The notes under the pieces are model-generated. The model made no database searches. It was given only the letters and a program-made list of their open reading frames with translations, and was not told where the DNA came from. This document shows positions 1 through 4,754 of a stretch of DNA of 5,511 nucleotides, in pieces. The DNA comes from Bacteroidales bacterium (GTDB lineage Bacteria; Bacteroidota; Bacteroidia; Bacteroidales; WCHB1-69). A program made the translations under genes and the position numbers. The stretch's first letter is position 1. Every line of letters starts with the position of its first letter. Where the stretch lies: assembly GCA_031264975.1 (NCBI GenBank), contig JAISDH010000150.1:1-5511 (forward strand). Direction: 5' to 3'.

Positions 1-677
1 GAAAATTCGTAGATAAAATCCACATAATCCACGCCCTGGTATCCCAAATGGCTCGGATCGTAATTAAATCCGAAAGCGGGATGGTTATCAAGAGCGTTCA
101 AAGCGCGGCGGGCGGAAAAGGTATCGAATGCTATTTCCGAGGGATGCACCTCCAAAGCATACCTGACTCCCAGCCGGCTGTATTCGTCCAGAATCGGCTT
201 GAAACGGCGTCCCAGATCGCGGTATCCTTCTTCGATCATTTCGTCCGATACCGGAGGAAACGAATACAGAAGATGCCAGATAGAACTGCCGGTAAATCCG
301 ACAACTGTGTCAATACCCAGAGCTTTTGCTGCATGAGCGCTCTGAATCAACGATTCGGCAGCACGCTGACGTACTCCTTCCGGATCGCCGTCGCCCCAAA
401 TATAATCGGGCAAAATTTCCTTATGACGGCGAGGGTCGATATTGTCGCATACCGCCTGACCGATAAGGTGTGAAGAAATGGTAAACAGTTTCAGGTCATA
501 CTTTTTCAGCAAATCCCGAATGCCTTGATAATAGGCAGGCTCGGTTTGTCTTACATCCAAATGAACCGGTATTCCCAGTTCAAGACCGTCATAACCAAAA
601 GCTTTTGCTTTCTGACAAACTGTTTCGAGGGAGAGATCTCCCCATTGAAGTGTGTACAAAGTAACAGGACGTCCCAT
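1..677 (-). CDS. Sugar phosphate isomerase/epimerase, TIM-barrel family (3' end outside window)
   Basis: The reading frame is open from ATG at 677 to the left edge: 225 codons of a family usually a little over 300 residues, so the C-terminal third is missing. The protein starts MGRPVTLYTLQWGDLSLETV and carries blocks typical of the xylose-isomerase-like TIM-barrel (AP_endonuc_2) sugar isomerases: FGYDGLELG (27-35), ISSHLIGQAVCDNIDPRRH (67-85), WGDGDPEGVRQRAAES (94-109), VVGFTGSSIWHLL (125-137), ALEVHPSEIAFD (174-185) and FNYDPSHLGYQGVD (204-217). By family analogy E176, D207 and H210 are probable divalent-metal ligands, with H70 a further active-site candidate. There is no signal peptide, so it should be cytoplasmic. 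Relatives often sit beside Gfo/Idh oxidoreductases and DUF1080 proteins in sugar-catabolic loci, and a DUF1080 gene lies 1.2 kb away here. The exact substrate cannot be read from the sequence. No Shine-Dalgarno is visible, which is usual in Bacteroidota. This gene looks more GC-rich than the others in the window. Confidence 0.9.
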   Translation of the reverse strand, partial: MGRPVTLYTLQWGDLSLETVCQKAKAFGYDGLELGIPVHLDVRQTEPAYYQGIRDLLKKYDLKLFTISSHLIGQAVCDNIDPRRHKEILPDYIWGDGDPEGVRQRAAESLIQSAHAAKALGIDTVVGFTGSSIWHLLYSFPPVSDEMIEEGYRDLGRRFKPILDEYSRLGVRYALEVHPSEIAFDTFSARRALNALDNHPAFGFNYDPSHLGYQGVDYVDFIYEF

Positions 678-726
678 AATTTTTTTTATTTAAATATTAC
701 ATTTTCAAAATATTAAGATATCGCCC

Positions 727-754
727 CAAAGGTATGAATTTTTTTAATACAAAA
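727..754 (-). promoter_or_regulatory. Probable Bacteroidota-type promoter of the sugar isomerase gene
   Basis: On the minus strand, TACCTTTG (734 to 727) matches the Bacteroidota -7 consensus TAnnTTTG exactly. A TTTTG at 754-750 could be the -33 element, but the 15-bp spacer is shorter than the roughly 19-21 bp usually seen. The start site would fall near 720, giving a leader of about 43 nt before the ATG at 677. The -7 match is seen directly; promoter activity is inferred. Confidence 0.5.
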
Positions 755-802
755 CGCATAATAATCAAAAAAAATTTTAAAATAATTGTCATGCAGGGAG
801 TT

Positions 803-889
803 AAAAAATCGGAAAAAGTTCAAAAAAACAGAATATTTAAAGATTTTTCTTCAAAAAAGTCAAAAAAACGCTGAAAAATTCGAGAAAAA
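803..889. other. Helically phased A/T-tracts (predicted intrinsically curved DNA)
   Basis: Runs of five to seven A (or T) occupy 803-808, 813-817, 822-828, 844-848 (T), 853-858, 862-868, 874-878 and 885-889. Their centres lie near 805.5, 815, 825, 846, 855.5, 865, 876 and 887, so each step is about 9.5-11 bp, with one double step of 21. A-tracts repeated at the helical period bend DNA in one direction. The block lies about 50-135 bp upstream of the isomerase promoter on the minus strand, a position where curved DNA can act as an UP-like element or a binding site for nucleoid proteins. The tract positions are observed; bending and function are inferred. Confidence 0.55.
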
Positions 890-1018
890 TCATGATTTTA
901 AAAGTATCCGTCATACTGCTGGTTATTTGATATATACATCCGGTTTTTGACAAAATACGCTTATCCCGTATTACTATTATATATGATATTGCGAAGTAAA
1001 AATACCATGAAATAGTTA

Positions 1019-1049
1019 TTGTACGCTCAAAACAATAGCCGTTACTTTG
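1019..1049 (+). promoter_or_regulatory. Possible plus-strand promoter in the intergenic region
   Basis: TTG at 1019-1021 is followed after 20 bp by TTACTTTG at 1042-1049, one mismatch from TAnnTTTG, and then by C, as in TTTGC of the other putative promoters here. The spacing is the best of any pair in the window. Transcription would begin near 1056 and meet the hairpin and T-run at 1121-1151. No protein-coding gene lies downstream on this strand. Confidence 0.35.
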
Positions 1050-1055
1050 CACCGT

Positions 1056-1151
1056 AAATTATTACATGTTAATATTGATACTCATATAATAATTTCTATG
1101 CATTTGTTGTGACCAAATATGAGACTATCCCCGTGGTAGTCTCTATTTTTT
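1056..1151 (+). ncRNA. Candidate small RNA of about 95 nt
   Basis: This is a hypothetical transcription unit defined only by its ends: the promoter-like sequence at 1019-1049 and the hairpin plus six-T run at 1121-1151. The interval holds no credible protein; the only ATG-started frame is seven codons (1066-1089, MLILILI). It points head-on at the ABC ATPase gene, whose stop codon starts three bases beyond the T-run, so read-through would be antisense to that mRNA. I recognise no known RNA family. The alternative is that the hairpin simply ends the ABC ATPase transcript and there is no RNA gene. Confidence 0.25.
1121..1151 (+). terminator. Hairpin with T-run, possibly acting in both directions
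   Basis: GAGACTA (1121-1127) pairs with TAGTCTC (1137-1143). One G·U and one C-G pair extend the stem to nine pairs around a five-base loop. On the plus strand it is followed by TATTTTTT (1144-1151), a proper intrinsic-terminator tail. On the minus strand it lies directly after the ABC ATPase stop codon, but the following bases (ATATTTGG) are a weaker tail. It may therefore end the DUF1080-ABC transcript, a plus-strand RNA, or both. Confidence 0.6.
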
Positions 1152-1154
1152 CCC

Positions 1155-1859
1155 CTAATTTATTTCCAAAGTAGGTTTACTGTTGATTTCGTCTTTTTCA
1201 ACTTTCCCGTCTCTCAGGCGGATAATTCTACGGGCATACGATGCAATTTCTTCTTCGTGAGTAACAACGATTATCGTATTTCCTTTGATATATATTTCTT
1301 CGAAAATATGCATAATGTCAATCGAAGTTTTGGAATCAAGGTTTCCGGTTGGCTCATCAGCCAGAATTATGGACGGATTGTTTATCAAGGCTCTTGCGAT
1401 AGATACGCGTTGCCGTTGTCCTCCCGACAATTCGTTTGGCTTATGGTCTTTGCGGTTATCCAAATCTACATTTACCAGGACTTCCAGACCGCGCTTGATT
1501 CTTTCGTGTTTTTGTACTCCGGCATATATCAGTGGCAAACAGACATTTTCGAGGGTAGAATAACGTGGAAGCAGGTTAAAAGTCTGAAATACAAAACCTA
1601 TTTCCTTGTTTCTTACTTCCGCCAGAGCATTATCCTCCATCTCGCTGACGTCTATCTGATTGAGAATGTATTTGCCTTTTGTAGGAGTATCCAGACATCC
1701 CAGCATGTTCATCAGTGTCGATTTTCCCGAACCTGAGGGACCCATAATAGCAACATACTCATTATGATTGATAGATAGCGAAACTCCGTCTAAAGCTCTT
1801 ACTTCCTGATTGCCTACCTGATAGATTTTACTGATGTCTTCGATTTTAATAACTTCCAT
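1155..1859 (-). CDS. ABC transporter ATP-binding protein, MacB/LolD class
   Basis: This is a complete 234-residue nucleotide-binding subunit, the usual length for a stand-alone ATPase of the MacB/LolD/FtsE group. All motifs are intact: Walker A GPSGSGKST (40-48), Q-loop FQTFNLLP (91-98, Q92), signature LSGGQ (144-148), Walker B IILADEP (164-170), D-loop GNLDS (172-176) and switch histidine H201 in VVTHEEE. The stretch NKEIGFVFQTFNLLPRYSTLENV is typical of the MacB-type subgroup, which powers mechanotransmission systems that move lipoproteins, peptides or small molecules at the inner membrane rather than importing sugars. It should act as a cytoplasmic dimer on a FtsX/MacB-fold permease, but no permease or membrane-fusion gene is in this window. 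The gene starts 21 bp after the DUF1080 stop, and no promoter-like element is seen in that gap, so the two are probably co-transcribed. Substrate unknown; I give no gene symbol because MacB, LolD and other members cannot be separated from the ATPase alone. Confidence 0.95.
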   Translation of the reverse strand: MEVIKIEDISKIYQVGNQEVRALDGVSLSINHNEYVAIMGPSGSGKSTLMNMLGCLDTPTKGKYILNQIDVSEMEDNALAEVRNKEIGFVFQTFNLLPRYSTLENVCLPLIYAGVQKHERIKRGLEVLVNVDLDNRKDHKPNELSGGQRQRVSIARALINNPSIILADEPTGNLDSKTSIDIMHIFEEIYIKGNTIIVVTHEEEIASYARRIIRLRDGKVEKDEINSKPTLEIN

Positions 1860-1880
1860 ACCTATATATATTATAACAGA

Positions 1881-2612
1881 TTATTTTAATGGTAATAATT
1901 CTACTGTCTTATAAAAGATTTCAGCGCCTTCAAGTTGCAATAGAATTTTACCTTCGGAAAGGCTAAGATTTTCGGCATGATTTACCAAATGTCCGTTCAC
2001 ATAATGCTCCGATTTATTATCAATACAGATAACTTCAATGGTATTCCATTCCTGTCCCGGATTTTCAAAATTGGCGGTACGAACAATACGGTTATCAATT
2101 TTTTGATTGGGCGAATCGGCGGTAGCTCCCCCTACGCACCAGTAATCTCCGCAATCTTCTTCCTGAATCTGACATTCAATGGATTTGGGCCAGACTTCAT
2201 CTTTTGCCGTATTGGGAAAATGATAAAGTACTCCGCTGTCGCGCCGACTGTTTTGGCGGGGAGGATATTTTTTCTCGCCCCAGCGAAAAACTACGCGAAG
2301 GTAGTAGTTCCTGTAAGAATCTTTGGTACAGAGATATCCCATGCTTTCTCCATCAAGGTGAATAATCCCGTTTTCGACTTTGAAAGCCTTTTCGACGTCA
2401 TTATTTACTCCATGCTTTGAAAAGGTATACCATCCGTCGAGATCTTTACCGTTAAACAAAGGCGTAATTGTCACTTTGTCTTTTAATTTTGTAAACAAAA
2501 CCTTATCTTTGTGTCCTTTCAAGATTTCGGGAACAGGGATTTTCTTTGCATAAGTATTTGCAGATGCAAATATGCAGAAAAGCGCCACAATTACTATACG
2601 ATTTATTTTCAT
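1881..2612 (-). CDS. Secreted DUF1080 protein (3-keto-disaccharide hydrolase family)
   Basis: This is a complete 243-residue protein. Residues 1-22 form a signal peptide (MKINR, a hydrophobic stretch, then a probable cleavage after NTYA), and no lipobox cysteine is present, so it should be periplasmic or further exported. The rest is a single DUF1080 (PF06439) concanavalin-like jelly-roll domain: PLFNGKDLDGWY (51-62), FKVENGIIHLDGESMGYLCT (77-96), NYYLRVVFRWGEKKYPP (102-118), RRDSGVLYHF (123-132), SIECQIQEEDCGDYW (144-158), EWNTIEVICIDNKSEHYVNG (188-207) and ILLQLEGAEIFYKTVELLPL at the C terminus. Family members act on 3-keto-glycosides, cleaving them after oxidation of the sugar at C3. The specific substrate is not predictable. 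It is the first gene of a probable two-gene unit with the ABC ATPase. The ATG at 2612 is chosen because it gives a well-formed signal peptide; no Shine-Dalgarno is visible. Confidence 0.92.
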   Translation of the reverse strand: MKINRIVIVALFCIFASANTYAKKIPVPEILKGHKDKVLFTKLKDKVTITPLFNGKDLDGWYTFSKHGVNNDVEKAFKVENGIIHLDGESMGYLCTKDSYRNYYLRVVFRWGEKKYPPRQNSRRDSGVLYHFPNTAKDEVWPKSIECQIQEEDCGDYWCVGGATADSPNQKIDNRIVRTANFENPGQEWNTIEVICIDNKSEHYVNGHLVNHAENLSLSEGKILLQLEGAEIFYKTVELLPLK

Positions 2613-2659
2613 ATCATTAACATATTTTTTTAATTAATATCCATTTAATATTTAGAGCG

Positions 2660-2686
2660 TAAAAGTAATATTTTTTTTAATACAAA
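2660..2686 (-). promoter_or_regulatory. Weak promoter candidate for the DUF1080-ABC ATPase unit
   Basis: On the minus strand, TACTTTTA (2667 to 2660) has one mismatch to TAnnTTTG, and TTTG at 2686-2683 lies 15 bp upstream, the same spacing as at the isomerase gene. It would give a leader of roughly 40 nt. A second near match, CATATTTG (2861 to 2854), is further away and lacks a -33 element. Neither is strong. Confidence 0.25.
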
Positions 2687-2882
2687 CTTGGGGAAAAAAT
2701 CATACAGGTCTTTTTTACTGTTTATAGCCTGTACTCATTTTTACATATTTTGCCTGCATGCTTACTGTAATAAAAAACGCAGTTACCCTCTTCGCTCAAG
2801 TCTGACGTTCCGTATTAGCGTTCTGCGCGTTTATCTTGCCTGTAAACATTGCCGCAAATATGATAGTCCACTAAAAACTCCA

Positions 2883-2909
2883 TTGATTTGAAAAAATATA
2901 TTACTTTTG
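2883..2909 (+). promoter_or_regulatory. Distal promoter candidate for the gldJ-like gene
   Basis: TACTTTTG at 2902-2909 is an exact TAnnTTTG match followed by CGGCG. TTG at 2883-2885 lies 16 bp upstream, and a TTTG at 2887-2890 only 11 bp upstream. A start near 2916 would give an untranslated leader of about 160 nt, long for a single structural gene. The -7 element overlaps one arm of the 8-bp inverted repeat. Confidence 0.45.
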
Positions 2910-3038
2910 CGGCGTGATATTTTATAGAATTATGACAGTTTTTTTAGATTTTTTTGTTTTAAAACGGTTAAAAAATGTTAAATAGAATATTATTAAGTGA
3001 AATTTAGTTTACAGAATAAGTGAATGAAATTTTATTAT

Positions 3039-3046
3039 TAGTTTTG
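3039..3046 (+). promoter_or_regulatory. Proximal promoter -7 element for the gldJ-like gene
   Basis: TAGTTTTG is an exact TAnnTTTG match followed by C. A start near 3053 would give a leader of about 26 nt before the ATG at 3079. No clear TTTG occurs at the expected distance upstream, so this rests on the -7 element and its position. Confidence 0.5.
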
Positions 3047-3078
3047 CATCGTAATTGATATAATAAAACGTAGATGAT

Positions 3079-4593
3079 ATGAGGTCTAAATTCTTGGTAT
3101 GTTTGTGTTTATCCGCTGTTTTGTCCGGATGTTTCTGGAAAAAAGAAGTGTCGGAAAAGACAGGTTGGAAGTATAATGACGCCAAATATGGCGGAGTAGA
3201 GCGTGTTAAACCCAATAAGGAGAAAATTGCTCCGGGATTGGTATTTATTAATGGAGGAGCCTTTATCATGGGGCAAATAGCTGATGATATTGCTCGTGAA
3301 TGGGACAACCTTTCCAGAAGAGCAACTGTGGATTCGTATTATATGGATGAAACAGAGGTAACAAACCAGCATTACAGAGATTATATATTCTGGCTGGAAA
3401 GCGTGCTGGTAAGTTTTCCGAACGTGGTGAAAAACGCATTGCCTGATACTTTGGTTTGGCGCAGGCCCCTGGCTTACAATGAACCTTATGTACAGACATA
3501 TTTTCGTTACCCGGCATATAACGATTATCCGGTTGTGGGCGTAACATGGTTGCAGGCAAACGATTATTGTCTATGGCGGACGGACAGGGTAAACGAGGCG
3601 GAACTCATCAAACGCGGAATGATAACATCAAATATTGCCGATCAGCGCGATGGTGAAAATTTTAACAGCGACGCATTTATTGCCGGTCAGTATGAGGCTG
3701 AAATGAACGAAAGGAAGCAGCCGAAAAATATCGTTACGAAAGAAGCTCGTCCGATTAAATATGAGGACGGTATTTTGTTCCCGAAATATCGCCTCCCTAC
3801 CGAAGCGGAATTTGAATATGCGGCAAGAGCCGAAATTGGCGTTACGACGGACGAAAGAACTGTCGAAAGACGGGTATATGCCTGGGATGGTTCGAATGTC
3901 AGGGATCCGAGTAAGAAAAGAAGAGGTATGATGATGGCTAACTTCCAGAGAGGACGCGGAGACCTTGCAGGCGTTGCCGGTGGAAGACAAAATGACGGAG
4001 CTGCCATACCCGAACCGGTTCGTTCATATCCGCCTAATGATTTTGGTCTGTATGATATGGTTGGAAACGTTAACGAATGGGTTGCAGATATATATCGTCC
4101 AATGTCATTTAACGATGTTGAAGAGTTCAATCCGTTTAGAGGTAATGTTTTCATGGATTTGGCAAGAGACGCCGAAGGAGTAGTCCTGCCAAAGGATTCT
4201 TTGGGAAGAATGAGGTACGATACTGTCGGATTTGTCAACAGGTATAACTATCGCGTAGGAGATAACAGAAACTATAAGGATGGCGATTTAGGTTCTTCCA
4301 TATTTTATGGCGAAGCCGGAGAACAGGAAAAACCGGATACCGTTGCCAATTCAAACAGGGTATATTTCCAGGGAAACGGAGAACATCAGGATAATATGGC
4401 GACTTTGGTAACCGACAAGTCAAGAGTTTATAAGGGAGGAGGATTTTTAGACCGCCCGTATTGGTTGCGCCCGGCTACAAGAAGATTTCTGGATCAGGAT
4501 AAAGCACAATGGGATATAGGTTTCAGATGTGCCATGAGCAGTTTGGGCGGAGAAAACAAAATAGCAGGAAATAAAAGAAGTAAAAAGAAATAG
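3079..4593 (+). CDS. gldJ: GldJ-like gliding motility / type IX secretion lipoprotein
   Basis: This is a complete 504-residue lipoprotein. It has a short hydrophobic signal peptide with lipobox LSGC (cysteine 18), then a formylglycine-generating-enzyme-like (SUMF1) fold: PGLVFINGGAFIMG (52-65), MDETEVTNQHYRDY (89-102), YPVVGVTWLQANDYCLWRTD (150-169), YRLPTEAEFEYAAR (237-250), FGLYDMVGNVNEWVAD (322-337), RVYKGGGFLDRPYWLRP (449-465) and IGFRCAM (480-486). The TGWKYND start, the DGA-x-IPEPVRSYPPNDFGLYDM region, the NYRVGDNRNYKDGD block (390-403) and the end of the domain fit GldJ better than its paralogue GldK/PorK. GldJ is an outer-membrane-associated lipoprotein that in Flavobacterium is needed for type IX secretion and gliding and stabilises GldK. 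The two active-site cysteines of true FGE are absent from the GGGFLDRPYW region, so a structural role is expected. A Lys-rich tail (NKRSKKK) follows the fold. It is a single-gene unit with its own terminator; no gldKLMN/porKLMN gene is adjacent. Confidence 0.87.
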   Translation: MRSKFLVCLCLSAVLSGCFWKKEVSEKTGWKYNDAKYGGVERVKPNKEKIAPGLVFINGGAFIMGQIADDIAREWDNLSRRATVDSYYMDETEVTNQHYRDYIFWLESVLVSFPNVVKNALPDTLVWRRPLAYNEPYVQTYFRYPAYNDYPVVGVTWLQANDYCLWRTDRVNEAELIKRGMITSNIADQRDGENFNSDAFIAGQYEAEMNERKQPKNIVTKEARPIKYEDGILFPKYRLPTEAEFEYAARAEIGVTTDERTVERRVYAWDGSNVRDPSKKRRGMMMANFQRGRGDLAGVAGGRQNDGAAIPEPVRSYPPNDFGLYDMVGNVNEWVADIYRPMSFNDVEEFNPFRGNVFMDLARDAEGVVLPKDSLGRMRYDTVGFVNRYNYRVGDNRNYKDGDLGSSIFYGEAGEQEKPDTVANSNRVYFQGNGEHQDNMATLVTDKSRVYKGGGFLDRPYWLRPATRRFLDQDKAQWDIGFRCAMSSLGGENKIAGNKRSKKK

Positions 4594-4633
4594 ACTTACG
4601 TAATAATAATATAATTTTAATAATTGATTGAAG

Positions 4634-4665
4634 AAAAAGGTTGTTTGACACAAACAACCTTTTTT
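4634..4665 (+). terminator. Strong intrinsic terminator after the gldJ-like gene
   Basis: AAAAAGGTTGTTTG (4634-4647) and its exact complement (4651-4664) form a 14-bp perfect stem with a three-base loop (ACA), ending in a run of six T (4660-4665). It begins 40 bp after the gldJ-like stop codon. Because the 5' arm starts with an A-run, it could also stop transcription in the reverse direction. It separates the gldJ-like gene from pgi. Confidence 0.92.
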
Positions 4666-4720
4666 AGTATGGAAAAAAGGCTATCCTGTCAAAAAATATT
4701 AGCTATTAAAAATTTTTGCG

Positions 4721-4728
4721 TATGTTTG
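4721..4728 (+). promoter_or_regulatory. Promoter -7 element of pgi
   Basis: TATGTTTG is an exact TAnnTTTG match followed by CGCC. A start near 4735 would leave a leader of about 20 nt before the ATG at 4755. No good TTTG lies about 20 bp upstream. Its position just after the terminator supports pgi having its own promoter. Confidence 0.55.
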
Positions 4729-4754
4729 CGCCTCAATAGTAAATTGATTTTGAC

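Larger units (their letters stand above)
2613..3078. other. Divergent intergenic region, no gene seen
   Basis: The region separates the minus-strand DUF1080 unit from the plus-strand gldJ-like gene. Both flanks are very AT-rich. The middle (about 2745-2880) is more mixed in composition but holds no convincing coding frame: the longest plus frame starts at a TTG, has no homology I recognise and lacks a promoter. Its recognisable contents are the weak minus-strand promoter at 2660-2686, the two plus-strand -7 elements at 2902-2909 and 3039-3046, and an 8-bp inverted repeat (2851-2858 and 2906-2913). Confidence 0.6.

Noticed and set aside
48..473. 141-codon plus-strand frame over the isomerase gene
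   Set aside because: The opposite strand encodes a well-conserved TIM-barrel protein across the same bases; this frame shows no family motif.
837..1052. 71-codon minus-strand frame in the intergenic gap
   Set aside because: It begins with GTG, and its C-terminal part is simply the phased A-tracts read as Phe and Lys codons. It has no recognisable domain and no promoter; I treat it as chance.
1066..1089. Seven-codon frame MLILILI upstream of a hairpin with T-run, resembling a Leu/Ile attenuator leader
   Set aside because: No gene follows on the plus strand for it to control; the next gene is convergent. The codons are what AT-rich sequence yields by chance.
1257..1736. 159-codon plus-strand frame opposite the ABC ATPase
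   Set aside because: It is a shadow of an ATPase with every motif intact; no motif of its own.
2704..2735. TACAGG/CCTGTA inverted repeat as a possible operator or terminator
   Set aside because: Six base pairs with a 19-base loop and no suitable T-run; too weak to support.
2688..2891. 67-codon plus-strand frame between the DUF1080 gene and the gldJ-like gene
   Set aside because: It starts at TTG within AT-rich DNA, has no promoter element or recognisable motif, and has an irregular Cys/Tyr/Arg-rich composition.
3687..4238. 183-codon minus-strand frame opposite the gldJ-like gene
   Set aside because: It is a shadow of the strongly conserved SUMF1-fold reading frame; no promoter or recognisable domain.
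3079..4593. Reading the lipoprotein as GldK/PorK, or as an active sulfatase-modifying enzyme
   Set aside because: The NYRVGDNRNYKDGD block and the end of the domain fit GldJ better than GldK, no gldL-like gene follows, and the catalytic cysteine pair of FGE is missing.
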